From Lingula anatina (Eukaryota; Brachiopoda; Lingulata; Lingulida; Lingulidae), in contig NW_019774192.1 of NCBI RefSeq assembly GCF_001039355.2, forward strand, positions 506,744 to 557,071: a stretch of DNA of 50,328 nucleotides. Reading direction: 5' to 3'. Made by a program: the position numbers and the translations under genes. Below are positions 1 to 10,729 of this stretch, one piece after another (position 1 is the first letter of the stretch; the number at the start of each line of letters is the position of its first letter). The notes below the pieces were generated by a model that saw only the letters and a list, made by a program, of their open reading frames with translations, made no database searches and was not told the origin of the DNA.

Positions 1-720
1 TGCGTTCAGGGCTTATGCTGGCCCAAGCATGAAACACGGAATATAACAGAGTTTCTCTGCTGGTTAGACGGGCATTTGTAAAAAGTTTTGACATATCATT
101 CCACACATTTTCTATTATGTTTGCATCCGGACTCTGGGCAGGCCACATCACCCTGCGATTGCCCTGTTGGTCAAACCAATCATCAACTGCTCTGGGCCTG
201 TGACAAGGAGCATTGTCATCCTGGTGAACAAATGGATAATTCCTGTCACCAAACATGTTAGTAATAGATGGTAGCAAACCCGACTCCAAAACATCGATAT
301 ATTTCTAGTGATTCATGTTTCCATCAACCACTATCAATTTGCCTACGCCATGGATGCTGATGCAGCCCCACACCATAATAAATATGCTGCTCCGGGTTCG
401 AAAATTCAGTGCATGTGGTTTAAATGCTTAACCAGCAGTTCGCCAGCATCGTACCCGTCTGTCATCAGAGGTCGTACCCGTCTGTCATCAAAAGCGACAC
501 TCATCAGAAAAAAAATATATAGGACCAATTGTCATGGACTGTCCAGTTCCAGATCCTGTTGACCCTAGTTTACTCTATGTTGCCTGTTTTGTAACGATAT
601 AAGAGGTTTCAGTCTTGACACTGTACACTCTCTGAGCATATAACCGACGCCTAGTAATTTTCACAGACAGATGCTAATGTGTGAAATTGTTCCAGAATGT
701 GACGGACTTATAAAATAACC
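1..720 (-). pseudogene. Tc1/mariner-type transposase remnant (DDE superfamily)
   Basis: Read on the minus strand, this stretch gives a decayed Tc1-like transposase running from about 720 down to base 1. Visible landmarks are the block FSDECRF near 505-475 (first catalytic Asp region), the block IMVWGCIS near 390-365, the block HQDDNAPCHR near 235-205 (second catalytic Asp), and the block WPAQSPDANIIENVWNDM near 155-100, which carries the third acidic residue in the IENVW context of DD34E enzymes. It is broken: there are in-frame stops (for example just before AFKPHALNF and in NMNH*KYIDV), and a short sequence containing GACAGACGGGTACGA is duplicated around 450-500, shifting the frame. The C-terminus runs off the window edge. 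In this family the enzyme cuts and pastes DNA at TA sites; this copy is dead. Identification is from the motif series and is secure; subfamily is not assigned. Confidence 0.9.
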
Positions 721-1605
721 CAGAAAAATTTCTTTATACTTAGAATTTCAAAATAAGCAATCAATTTTTTTTCTGTCAGTGTTTCTACAGCTGTCTTCTC
801 CCTCTTGATTTGCACTATCCCAAGTCATAACTTCCACTGTCGTTTATATTTTCAAATACAATTAAAATAACGTGTCCATTTATCATAAATTAAGAAGCTA
901 GTATTTACATTCATTCAGAATATATCAAATTTGGTATACCTTACCCCTTCCTCGTGGTCATTTATTTCAATAGTTTAACAAAATATTATCTTTCCTTCAT
1001 TATTTTTTATGACAATCTGTTGTACGGTACAGTATTATAAATACAAACTGTTTGTTTCCGTTTCTTACCAAACCATATATATCTTATGAAGGAAAAATTT
1101 ACCTGTGCTGGCTTCTATTTGGACGTCGCTTGTGAAGCTGATGAGTTGGTCTGAAAACTGTTTTTTTTCACCTGGTAGATTCATCAGAATTTTTCATGTG
1201 CGAATGCAGTGTATTTTTCTGATTTTTAGGGATAAGTAAGTTACACTATCCTATTAACTCACCTTCATTTTACTTTTTCCCGGAAATTCTGAGTAGCAAA
1301 AATGTAACCGTAACCTAAATTTCAGTCTCCTGATCGACACCAGTTTCTTCATCTATTGCATTCCAACTGTATACACAGCACATTGTCATCTGTAATCCTC
1401 AATCTCATCGATAAGTCAATATATATTTATCCAAGACAAATTGCCATGACATGTTCTACCTGAAGGTCTATGAATGATAGGTACATGTGGACGTCATTAT
1501 TTCCGTAACTTATTTAATGGTCAGCACATTTTTCAACATTATATGTTAGTTCCACAATTCCCTTAACGTCAGTATTATCTTCGGCAGCCATAACTTTAGA
1601 TGGAA
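721..1605. other. Non-coding AT-rich spacer
   Basis: I see no open reading frame with recognisable protein character, no RNA gene and no tandem structure here. Confidence 0.6.
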
Positions 1606-1609
1606 TCTA

Positions 1610-2995
1610 TGTGTATACAGGTGACATCAAACTTGCTCTGCCTCATACTACCCTCGTGGTCATTTAGCAGATCTCATTTCATGAATATTTCCCCTGTTAT
1701 GGCAAAACACGATCTTCGCTGTACATGTAGATGCAGAATAGATGAAATGGAACATACCAGTTTAGTGTCGTATTAAGCTATATGAGTAACCTGTTACTGG
1801 GTTAACCTATTTGTGGTCAGTGAGATGTATTAGCAGCTACGTGCTGGTGTAATATGCAGCTCTTATATTGTATGATGTATAATATCTGTGACACAGGTAT
1901 CACTTTGTCAGAAATCGACTGTCTTCTCGTCGTAAATTCTTCAAATCTTGACGTTTATATGGTTTTGAGAGATGTAATAAATCAAAATATTTTCTTTAAA
2001 TGACTTCTGATAAGACTAGATTTTTACAGAAATGCTGAGCATAAGATTGTAGCAACGTTCCATGAATAATTCAGCAAACTGAAATATGGGTTTGCTGCCA
2101 CTATTACACCATAATACTAAGACTGTCATAAACTGTGTCGCATGTGTATAACTGTATAATTTCTCAAACAAATAAAACATGCTTGTCTTTTTTCCCCTGG
2201 TTGCATGGTGTAACGCGCAAATACATGCACAAACAGAACGTGGGATAACCTTATCATAAAATTCCACCATTTACACCCCTAACTAACACATGTAGAATGC
2301 CGATAGAAGAACAAATATACGTGTATGCAGGCCACGTCAAACTGGCTCTGTTTCATGCCACCCAGGTGGTAATTCAGCAAATTTCATTTCATAGCTATTC
2401 ACCCTGTTATGGCGGATCACGCGTTGTAGATACACAATAGATAGAATGGAAAATAGCAGTTTAGTGTCGTATTAAGCTATATGAGTAACTTGTTACTGAG
2501 TTAACCTATTTGTGGTCAGAGAGAAAATTCATCAGCAGATATATGTACGTGCTGGTGTAACATGCTGCTCTTATGATGTATGATGTATAAAATCTGTGAA
2601 GCAAGTATTAGTTTGTCAGAAATTGACTGTCTTCTCTTGGCGAATTCTTCAAATGTTTCCGTTGATTTTCAGACGAATGTGAGAGGTATAATAAATCAAA
2701 ATATCTTCTTAATGATGATTTGCAATAAGACTAGATTTTTACAGAAATGCTGAGCATCAGAATGTAGCAACTGTCCATGAATAATTTAGCAAGCTGAAAA
2801 ATGGGCTTGCGGCCACTATTTCACCATAATACATAAGAATGTCATAAACTGTGTTACATGTGTATAGCTGTATACTTTCTCAAACAAATTTGTCTTGTTT
2901 CCCTAAATTGCGCGGTGTAACGCGCAAATACATGCACATACTGAACGTAATACCTCTCCATAAAAATCCACAATAATATATTAAACAGTCTCGAT
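1610..2995. repeat. Diverged tandem duplication, unit about 700 bp (two copies)
   Basis: The second half repeats the first with an offset of about 699-715 bases. Shared landmarks are the TTTAGTGTCGTATTAAGC block at 1761 and 2460, and the TAGATTTTTACAGAAATGCT block at 2017 and about 2732. The copies differ by many substitutions and small indels, so this is an old duplication. No coding potential is visible in either copy; the short open frames are not shared between them. Confidence 0.75.
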
Positions 2996-3300
2996 GAATG
3001 GTGCAAAAATTGCTCAGAAGGTGGAAAAAACATAAAACTTGGCACAAATGTTCTTTGGACTATGCTGATCATTTTAAAGGGTGGTGCCAAATATTTCAAA
3101 TCGTTGTTTAGCAACCGTTGCTAAGGACGTGTTATACCTTGGTAACAAGCTAATTGGACCTTTTTTGTCCAGTTTAAAATATTTAGAAAGGGTTTTAATA
3201 ATGTTTCAAGCCACCAGAATTATCACTTTACTATTTTAAGCCATTAAAAGCCCAAGACAACCATTGCAACAGTTGCTAGAAAGCATAATACCCTAGCAAG
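2996..3300 (-). repeat. Dispersed repeat, inverted copy of the 5790-6170 sequence
   Basis: The reverse complement matches the sequence at about 5790-6170 (also present near 11010-11390 and 12010-12390): the shared blocks are the run ending in TGCTCAGAA, the TGGCACAAATGTTCTTTGGAC region, and the paired TAGCAACCGTTGCTA half-sites. It is a diverged dispersed repeat with RFX X-box-like inverted half-sites. No coding capacity was seen. Confidence 0.65.
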
Positions 3301-3995
3301 TATTTAATAATGTGTTTTTTCTGTATACATATAAAGAGCATATACAGATATCTCTGTAGCATTTAACATATCATCCAGTTCCTTCTCATCCTTTTGTTCC
3401 CATTCTACATTTTATAACACTAACATATTTCTAAATTATTAAGATAGGTACAAAAATATTGTATGCTTGCACAAACCCAAATACAAAAATCTCAATGACC
3501 ACACCTAAATTATGCAAATGATCCAGGTCCAAACATGTTGTACATGTGGGCAATCCCAAAACACGTACATAATATTTCCCCTAGCAGTATTGCAAAGTTC
3601 ACAAATTCATAAGATAAGCATAGGTAGTGAATATTCTATGATTTATTCTGAATTGGAGCGACTTCAGTTTCGTGTGATCTGTGGCTTAAATGTTAGTTCC
3701 TAATTATCAGTACTCAAGCTTTTTTCAAATATTTTTCTGCCATTCACTTCCACCTTTATCTGGTGATATTATATGGCTTTGGATGATTTTTTTGTGAAAA
3801 AATATCTGGATGGTAGGGTAACTTGTTTAATCGAGTCAATTATTTCTTGGGATGCTATGTGTAATTTCCTTCCACGGGAAGAGATAGCCATTCAGATGGT
3901 AAGCTCTTTTGGAAACTGAATTAGCCCAGAAAGTTAGTGTTAATGTTTTTTTGTTGAGTTCCTCTAGAGAGAGGGAATTTCAAATGTCATTTATA
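3301..3995. other. Non-coding spacer
   Basis: Nothing recognisable in either strand beyond short AT-rich runs. Confidence 0.55.
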
Positions 3996-3998
3996 ATA

Positions 3999-4235
3999 TC
4001 ACTGATGTACACCATCTTCTATGGAAAATAGTTTTTTCATTTTTTTTTTACTTTTTGAGTTTTGACATGATGGTTGTGATAGGATTTCCTCTGGGGTTAA
4101 ATTGGGATTTTCCTGAATTTCACTCAAAGAACCAAAAATATTTTGCCCAAAGGGATTAGAAGTTGCTTTTAGTGTTTTTAACCTTTTTCCACCTTTTGGT
4201 ACTCCCGATTTGTGACATTTCACCGAGAAACTAGA
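3999..4235 (-). pseudogene. Possible relic coding stretch, unidentified
   Basis: On the minus strand an open frame of about 78 codons reads polar, lysine- and serine-rich protein (blocks PKGGKRLKTLKATSNPFGQN and NLTPEEILSQPSCQNSKSKK) and ends at a stop at 3999. The composition looks more protein-like than the neighbouring short frames and could be a fragment of a retroelement ORF1 or another gene. The upstream part of the open frame is simply the end of the MITE at 4252-4685, so the true start is lost. No domain can be named. Confidence 0.2.
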
Positions 4236-4251
4236 AATGCAGGGAGCGCAG

Positions 4252-4685
4252 ACCTCCGCCAAGGCAACAACGTCTCCATTCAATGCCGTTTCACCACTAA
4301 ATTTTCATTCTATAATAATTTCGTTTTTTTTATTTTTGATTATTAATTATTAATTGATTATTGATCCGGATCACCACCAAAAACTAATCATCTTTTCCTT
4401 GGACCACTTCTGACAGTTCCTGAAAATTTCATCAAAATCGGTCTAAAACTTAGTTTTTTTTTTTCATTTTTTGATTATTAATTATTGATTGATTATTGAT
4501 CCAGATCACCACCAAAAGCTGAAAAACTAATCACTTCTAAGTTAACCCATTTCTAACCTACCCTGAAAATTCCATCGAAATTCATCCTTAACTTTTTGAG
4601 TTATGTTGATGACAAACAGACAGACAGACGGACAGACAGACAAACAAACAAACAGGGGTGAAAGCATAAACTCCTTGGCGGAGGT
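4252..4685. mobile_element. MITE with 13-bp perfect terminal inverted repeats
   Basis: The left end ACCTCCGCCAAGG (4252-4264) is the exact reverse complement of the right end CCTTGGCGGAGGT (4673-4685). The interior has two diverged copies of a motif containing GATCACCACCAAAA (near 4367 and 4504), followed by a short GACA/CAAA microsatellite at 4612-4653. Non-autonomous elements of this shape, with a GACAGACAGAC run just before a CTCCTTGGCGGAGGTAA end, are familiar dispersed repeats in marine invertebrate genomes. There is no coding capacity, so it would depend on a transposase elsewhere. Confidence 0.8.
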
Positions 4686-4690
4686 AAAAA

Positions 4691-5424
4691 CCTTTCCTAT
4701 TAATCTTATTTTCTTCATAAAGATCTCTTTTAAGCCATGTTAATTTTAGGGCCTTGGTAATCATTTTTATTTGAGCTACCTTTTACCGTCCATTTTTGTA
4801 ATCAGACGCCATCCTTGCTCATTGTATTGTTACGCCTTCGCGGCCGAGTGCCTTATGAAGGTACAAATAACAATGTACTTACTGGTGTCTCAGAGTCAAG
4901 AAATACCCAAAAAAGAACCAAGAGGCAAGAGCTGACCAACAGGAGCCAAGAGCCGTAAAGAGCCAAAGAGGCCGATTTATTTCAAGTCACACCTTATATA
5001 CAAGTTCAGATAGTACACGTTTACCAATCAGAACCAACTATACAGTGAACAGTTTTACCTTTAAATTACCAATCGCAGGAGAGATTCAAACGTGCGCACC
5101 GGACTGTACTTTACTTATAGAGACATCTACCGGTAGCAATGTAAAACAATCTCAACTAACGCACTACATCGTCACAGTATTTTGTATCTTTTCCCATTTC
5201 TGATAAAGTTAAATATAATATGCAAAGTTTTAAGTATGGAAAGAGGAGGGCTGGCAGGAGAGTTTATATATGCACTAAGATGAGAGATACTAAAGGTTTA
5301 ATCACTGTTGACTTTCCTTTTACTGAAAAGTTTCTCATAGACCAGATTTCCAAGATATGTCTCATTTTTTTTTCAATATTTCCAAAAAGTTTTTTTCACA
5401 TTGTTTTTTTATCAATTTCTATTC
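4691..5424. other. Non-coding spacer
   Basis: No supported gene. A short AGAGCC/CCAAGAG-rich patch is visible at about 4900-4975; the open frames at 5220-5578 are low-complexity and T-rich. Confidence 0.5.
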
Positions 5425-5872
5425 TCTAGCAAGTAACCTAAATACACCTTCATGGTTTCATTTTAATTCTTTTTGTAAATTAATAAAGATCAAAAGTTTC
5501 TGTTCACACACAAACGCCGTTAGATGCCACATCTTCCTTCCACCAAGGCTGCTCTACAACAATATAAAAGAAGAGTAGTCTTGCGAGATGAACATATCTG
5601 AATCAGCACTACGGTGCCATGTGCTCACACTGGTTGGACTTGTGCGGAACAGTGGACTCTTGTGGACAGATTTGCCAGAAGCTATTGTTCTGCCCAGACT
5701 TGCTAAAGTGTGCACGTAGGAGCAGATGTAGAGACTGACAATGTGCAAAGGCAACATACTGGATTAAAAATATGAACATCTTGCTCAGAAGTGTAGTTCC
5801 TAGCTAGTTTTATAGATTTCCCTTACTTAATAGACTAACGCAAATTTAAATGCTTGTTGCTAGGGTAATATG

Positions 5873-5885
5873 TTGCCTAGCAACT
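5873..5885 (+). promoter_or_regulatory. RFX X-box-like inverted repeat
   Basis: GTTGCCTAGCAAC fits the X-box pattern bound by RFX factors (two GTTGC half-sites in inverted orientation with a short spacer). A second, looser site GTTGCTAGGGTAAT lies at 5857-5870. The same pair recurs at 11106-11118 and 12105-12117 in the duplicated copies. Whether it is bound is not known. Confidence 0.35.
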
Positions 5886-6188
5886 GTGGCTAAGGTTAAT
5901 TTGGGTTTTATTTGCCTTAAAATAGTCTAGTGATAGTTCTGAAACCTTGTTATTAGCATTTCTAAATCATTTAAACTGGACAAGAAAGGTCTAATTAGGT
6001 AATTCACTTCCATAGCAGTGATTACTAAGCAATACTTTGAAAAGGGCACTACCCTTGAAAATGACAGTCCAAATAACATTCGTGCCAAGTTCTATGCTTT
6101 TTCCACATTCTGAGCAATTTGGACAACACATAGCAGCAATCATCCAGAATAAAACGCTTTACTTGTACATGTAAAATTGGAGATTTAC

Positions 6189-6196
6189 TGACGTCA
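6189..6196. promoter_or_regulatory. Perfect CRE palindrome
   Basis: TGACGTCA, the CREB/ATF consensus. It lies about 0.8 kb upstream of the candidate exon at 6981 and is kept in the duplicated copies. Confidence 0.35.
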
Positions 6197-6924
6197 TGCT
6201 TCATTATATATGTTATAGTTGCCGATATGTAGCTCACAACAAGCAATATACCTGTAGTATGCACCGTGTATGGATGGATGAGGGAGTGAAATTATTTCTA
6301 TATATTTATGTTCAATTTTATTTATCATTTCCCTTATAGTAACGTTGCTATGTTCTTCTCTTTTCCATGATTTATTTTTCAAAAATAATGTCAGTAATTA
6401 CTACCTTTTTTGCAACCTTTATTATGAAAAGCTAAACGATTGAACTGAAAATGGCCCCATACACACAATATTTGAATTTTAACCTCTACTAGTATATCCT
6501 ATGTAACTAATAATGGGATGTTAGTCAAATAAAAATACCTTCACAGGAGCAAACAAGAAAACCAGTCTTCACAACCACAAAATTAGTTTCATAAAAAGAA
6601 TTCATGTGAATTCCTGACTACAATAAAGATTAATAAACGAATAATATGAAACAGAAAATATGACCTATCGTCAAAGTGAAGAAAATATTATTCAAATAGA
6701 AAAACCGATAAAAATATTAAACAGAACCATATTCTTACTCGAATAATCATAAAAGTGATAAGAAAAATATTGATTGAGTAGTATAAGTGAAATTGCATTT
6801 CGCCTACTCCACAATGTGTATTCTTAGGGTGTACAGTAAATAATCATGTGACATGGAATTTGAAATACCTTCAAAAGAACCCGACCTAATTACTACCAAT
6901 TGAAAATTAAATGAATATTAATGG

Positions 6925-6932
6925 TGACGTCA
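6925..6932. promoter_or_regulatory. Perfect CRE palindrome next to the candidate exon
   Basis: TGACGTCA sits 64 bases upstream of the ATG at 6996. The second copy has it at 13169-13176, 64 bases upstream of the matching ATG at 13240. A CRE at this distance would suit a short-5'UTR promoter if 6996 is a true start in a first exon. Confidence 0.4.
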
Positions 6933-6980
6933 TTGATTTTCTGATTTTTTAAAAGTCTTTGTGTTTTTTATGGTTTGTAG

Positions 6981-7049
6981 AAATCTGCGAATAGTATGGA
7001 AAATAAGCCTTCTGTAACCATTCTCGCTTTATGGAGCACTGAACACGAG
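6981..7049 (+). CDS. Candidate first coding exon (MENKPSVTILALWSTEHE), possibly Myb/SANT- or MADF-like
   Basis: An ATG at 6996 starts 18 codons, MENKPSVTILALWSTEHE, that end at GAG followed by GTGAGT at 7050, a textbook splice donor in phase 0. Upstream, TGGTTTGTAG at 6971-6980 could be an acceptor, or the exon could be 5'-terminal behind the CRE at 6925. The peptide resembles the opening of Myb/SANT-like or MADF DNA-binding domains, in which a hydrophobic segment ending in LW is followed by a helix and an HE/LYD-type motif; this is inference from 18 residues. No continuing exon was found: the intron region holds a MITE, then the poly(A) and the satellite. An almost identical copy lies at 13225-13293. 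Confidence 0.35.
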
Positions 7050-7135
7050 GTGAGTTAATTCCCTAAACTTTTTTGTTTAAATTTAAGAAACCTGAATTGG
7101 TAATCAATATTGTCCAAATAATCATTAAAGACTTA

Positions 7136-7384
7136 GGCTGCGTTCACATGAAAAATCTATTTTCTAAAAATCTTTTTGAGGTATCTTGTGATCACGGTCT
7201 GTCGCATGAATACCCCACGGCTTAATTACTGCCAGCGCCGAGAATTAATTACAGCTTTGGAAGTAACTGGGCTGTGCTGCCTGTAATTACACTGTGGGGT
7301 ATTTAGGGCACAGACCGTGTTCAAAAGATAACTCAAATAGATTTGTAGATTTTTAGAAAATAGATTTTTCTTGTGAACGCAGCC
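7136..7384. mobile_element. MITE, TTA target duplication (PIF/Harbinger-type)
   Basis: Long inverted ends (GGCTGCGTTCACATG at the left, mirrored by GTGAACGCAGCC at the right) enclose a 249-bp element. TTA flanks both ends (7133-7135 and 7385-7387), the 3-bp TWA target typical of PIF/Harbinger elements. The interior holds paired GATCACGGTCTG/CAGACCGTG segments. It is related to the 192-bp element at 30620-30811. The second copy (13380-13628) has the same flanks, so it arose by segmental duplication rather than a new insertion. Confidence 0.8.
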
Positions 7385-7558
7385 TTAAATGCCATTTCAG
7401 TCATTTGGGGTCCACTGTTGGGTCCACTCGTGGCTATAGATTTATGTTTTTTTTTCTGAACGAGATTTACATATTAGACTAATAGAGTTTAATTAATAAA
7501 ATGTGAATATAATTCTATGTTAATGTAATGATAAAACAAGAGACAGAGTATCACACGC

Positions 7559-7560
<2 letters not shown>

Positions 7561-7600
<40 letters not shown>
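7561..7600 (+). repeat. Poly(A) tract at the satellite boundary
   Basis: An uninterrupted A run separates the duplicated segment from the 59-bp satellite. The matching boundary near 10577 is a shorter A-rich run, and in the third copy it contains the N gap. Long homopolymers are fragile points in assembly. Confidence 0.8.
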
Positions 7601-7602
<2 letters not shown>

Positions 7603-8427
7603 TAACCGGGGCTGTCAATTATGTAAGAGTCGAGTCAGTATCAAATGTCACACTGACAGTATGACTGGGGCAGTCAGTTATTTGAATGTGGAGTCAGGAT
7701 CAGATGTCATACTGACAGTATGACTGAGGCAGTCAGTAATTTGAAGGTGGAGTCAGGATGAGTTGTCATGCTGACAGCATGACTGGGGCAGTCAGATATT
7801 TGAAGGTGGAGTCTAAATCAGGAGTCATAGTGACAGAATGACTGGGGCAATCAGTTATTTGAAGGTGGAGTCAGGATCAGATGTCATACTGACAGTATGA
7901 CAGGGGCAGTCAGTTATTTGAAGGTGGAGTCAGGATCAGATGTCATGCTGACAGTATGACTGGGGCAGTCAGATATTTGAAGGTGCAGTCAGGATCAGAT
8001 GTTATACTGACAGAATGAATGGGGCAGTCAGATATTTGAAGGTGGAGTCTGAATCAGGTGTCATGCTGACAGAATGACTGGGGCAGTCAGTTATTTGAAG
8101 GTGGTGTCAGGGTCAGTTGTCATGCTGACAGTATGACTGAGGCAGTCAGATATTTGAAGGTGGAGTCTGAATCAGATGTCATAATGACAGCATGACTGGG
8201 GCAGTCAGTAATTTGAAGGTGGAGTCAGGATCAGATGTCATGCTGACAGTATGACTGCGGCAGTCAGATATTTGAAGGTGGAGTCAGGATCAGATGTCAT
8301 ACTGACAGAATGACTGGGGCAGTCAGTTATTTGAAGGTGGTGTCAGGATCAGATGTCATACTGACAGTATGACTGGGGCAGTCAGTTATTTGAAGGTGGA
8401 GTCAGGATGAGGTGTCATAATGACAGT
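7601..8427 (+). repeat. 59-bp satellite array 1, about 14 monomers
   Basis: CAGTCAG recurs at 7671, 7730 and 7789, giving a 59-bp period. Each monomer contains GTCATACTGACAGTATGAC or a variant, which can fold as a 7-bp stem with a TGACA loop. The array starts with a degenerate leader (GGTAACCGGGGCTGTCAATT) right after the poly(A) and is cut in mid-monomer at 8427 by the CCCAGCGGGCA element. No coding. Confidence 0.92.
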
Positions 8428-8715
8428 CCCAGCGGGCACTCAACGTTGATTCAACATTGAGGATAGGTTGAGATGATGTTGATCCATCAATATTGATAGA
8501 TCAACAAGATCTCAACATTGAATAAACCTTTTCTTGTCAACCAATTGTCAGTGTTGATAGATCAACAGGGTCTCAACATTGATTTAACCTTTCTTTGTCA
8601 ATCAATTTTCAATGTTGATAGATCAACAGGATTTCAACATTGAATCAACCTGTGTTTGTAAACCCTTTGTCAATGTTGACATATCAACTGGATCTCAACA
8701 TTGGGTCAACCTTAA
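8428..8715 (+). repeat. CCCAGCGGGCA-headed minisatellite, 61-bp period
   Basis: The block starts with CCCAGCGGGCA (8428-8438) and continues as TCAACATTGA/TTGATAGATCAAC words. TCAACAT blocks at 8512, 8573, 8634 and 8695 give a 61-bp period over about four units. The same 11-bp head adjoins a related CAAC-word array at 50072, so it is probably the terminus of a transposable element carrying the minisatellite. Confidence 0.75.
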
Positions 8716-8882
8716 CCTTATAACCTTAATCATAACCTTGATAATAGTTTTAAATGATTATCTCACTAGAGAGGTATATACGCATAGGGGTAATTACCCC
8801 TCATAAAACGCTTGTTTTACCCCTTTTTCATTAAAATTAGTTTTGTTTAAAAAGCAGTCGTCAGTTTTTTTTTTAAACTTTC

Positions 8883-9107
8883 CAGATCTGATGTTCAGGT
8901 TATCTTTAAGAAAAAGAAAAAAACATAGGGTCACCAGCCTTACTTTATGGCAGATGGACAAAATTTTACTCAAGGTTGAAGAACAAGCTTGAAAAAGCCA
9001 AAAATGCCTGTTTTTTCTGGAAATTTAAGTTAGCTGTGAGAAAAAATTAGACTGGTGACCCTTTGTTTTTGTTTTCTTAAAATTATCTTAACTACCTGAT
9101 ATGACGT
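8883..9107. mobile_element. Imperfect inverted-repeat element (MITE-like)
   Basis: Arms of roughly 55 bases are inverted: AGGGTCACCAG at 8928-8938 faces CTGGTGACCCT at about 9052-9062, and the A-rich and ATCAGGT-like outer parts also pair. The interior is non-coding. No clear target duplication was seen. Confidence 0.55.
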
Positions 9108-9308
9108 TATTGTGTTTATTATTTTAGTAAGCTAATTTGTTGTTTAATTTTTATGAGTAATTACCGTATGTGCATGCATACTTGTATAATGTAAATGAAG
9201 TGCGGGACTGTTATTAAGTGCGAGACTCCGGATAACATGAACTGATGCAACACGTGAGTGTGGACAGTGTGTAACACTTTTACAGTACAAAAACTGTACT
9301 TTGTGAGG

Positions 9309-9580
9309 CCACACTATCAGGAGGGTCGTTCAACAGATAAGGACATGGAAAACGGTGACGTTGCGTCTTCAAAACCCCACACTATCAGGAGGATCTTTCA
9401 ACAGATAAGGACATGGAAAACGGTGACATTGCGTCTTCAAAACCCCACGCTATCAGGAGGATCGTTCAACAGATAAGGACATGGAAAACGGTGACATTGC
9501 GTCTTCAAAACTCCACACTATCAGGAGGAACGTTCAACAGATAAGGACTCGGAAAACTGTGACATTGCGTCTTCAAAACT
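9309..9580 (+). repeat. 68-bp minisatellite, four copies
   Basis: CCACACTATCAGG (or CCACGCTATCAGG) starts at 9309, 9377, 9445 and 9513, exactly 68 bases apart. The open frame across it is a product of the repeat (68 is not a multiple of 3, so successive units are read in different frames) and is not a gene. Confidence 0.9.
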
Positions 9581-10005
9581 TAACTGTCTACGAATCTGTT
9601 AGAATTTAACTGTATTTGACGAATGTTAAAGTTTATGCAACATGATAGTAATAGTATTAGTTAGTGTACGTAGTGTCTGTTCATTGTTTGTAATATATTA
9701 TATTCATAGTTAAATTAGTTGTTGATTGTGTTTTTTATGTTCAGGCTGTTTTGGTCCGTAACACTGAGCATCAAACTGGAAAGTTAAAAAAGAATCTTAC
9801 GACCCATAGGTGGATACAGGGGCCGGTTCCGGGGTCTGGACCCCACCCCTTTTATTCCGAAATTACCTTTTTTTGTAGGTAATTTTCCTAATTTCCCCCC
9901 TTTTCAGATCTGAGTCTTTTTATTTCAAGAAATGCTTGATATCTTGGAGAACACCTTCAGCCATCAGGCAAATTTCAATCAAATATATCCTGATAGCCTA
10001 ACTGA
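9581..10005. other. Non-coding spacer with a GC-rich dispersed patch
   Basis: Around 9806-9850 there is a patch with GGTGGATACAGGGGCCGG and GGGGTCTGGACCCC. A similar GGATCCACCCC patch lies inverted near 18885. It looks like part of a dispersed repeat; no gene. Confidence 0.45.
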
Positions 10006-10009
10006 TATA

Positions 10010-10575
10010 TCAACGTTAATTCAATTTTCAAATTCAACTTAATTTCAACATTGATTCAACATTGAGGCGTCTATGTTGATTCAACATTGATACCTCAAGG
10101 TTGATTCAACCTTGATGGTTCAACGTTGATTCAACTTTCATAGTCAACGTCATATAAACATAGTTACAACATTGACTGTCAACGTTGATTCAACATAGAT
10201 ACTTCAAGGTTGATTCAACCTTGATGGTTCAACGTTGATTCAACTTTCATAGTCAATGTCATATCAACAGGTTCAACATTGACCGTCAACGTTGATTCAA
10301 CATTGATACCTCATGATGGATCAACGTTGATTCAACTTTCATAGTCAACGTCATATCAACATAGTTTCAACGTTGACCGTCAACCTTGATTCAACATTGA
10401 TACCGCAAGGTTGATTCAACCTTGATGGTTCAACGTTGATTCAACTTTCATAGTCAACGTCATATCAACATAGTTTCAACGTTGACCATCAACGTTGATT
10501 CAACATTGATACCTCAAGGTTGATTCAACCTTGATGGTTCAACGTTGATTCAACTTTCATAGCCAAAGTCATATC
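10010..10575 (+). repeat. CAACGTTGATTC minisatellite, about 109-bp period
   Basis: CAACGTTGATTCAAC-type starts at 10180, 10287, 10381 (variant) and 10490 give spacings of 107, 94 and 109. Each unit strings together ACCTCAAGGTTGATTC, CAACCTTGATGG and TTTCATAGTCAACGTCATAT blocks. The window's last 240 bases hold the same array in the opposite orientation with an exact 109-bp spacing. Confidence 0.9.
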
Positions 10576-10591
10576 AACAAAACAAAAAAAA

Positions 10592-10729
10592 AAGATAAGG
10601 TAACCGGGGCTGTCAATTATGTAAGAGTCGAGCCAGTATCAAATGTCACACTGACAGTATGACTGGGGCAGTCAGTTATTTGAAGGTAGAGTCAGGATCA
10701 GATGTCATACTGACATTATGTCTGGTGCA
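10592..10729 (+). repeat. 59-bp satellite, truncated array 2
   Basis: The array leader (GGTAACCGGGGCTGTCAATT) and just over two monomers match array 1 from its start, then stop at the single N at 10730. The junction with the preceding minisatellite runs through an A-rich stretch. Confidence 0.85.

Larger units (their letters stand above)
5425..7560 (+). repeat. Segmental duplication, copy A (second copy at 11658-13797)
   Basis: About 2.1 kb here recurs at 11658-13797 at an offset of 6233-6239, nearly identical in sequence and including the same embedded MITE, candidate exon, CRE sites and the poly(A) boundary. Part of it (5497-6412) occurs a third time at 10731-11652. Both full copies run into a poly(A) tract and then the 59-bp satellite. 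It could be a real duplication or two haplotypes placed in series, given the nearby N joins. Confidence 0.85.

Noticed and set aside
5554-5757. Open frame repeated at 10788 and 11787 (minus) with the same peptide
   Set aside because: Conserved only because the DNA is duplicated almost identically; no domain, and the other duplicated frames are equally conserved.
9258-9476. 72-codon open frame with repeats
   Set aside because: It is the 68-bp minisatellite read through; the unit length is not a multiple of three and no protein is conserved.
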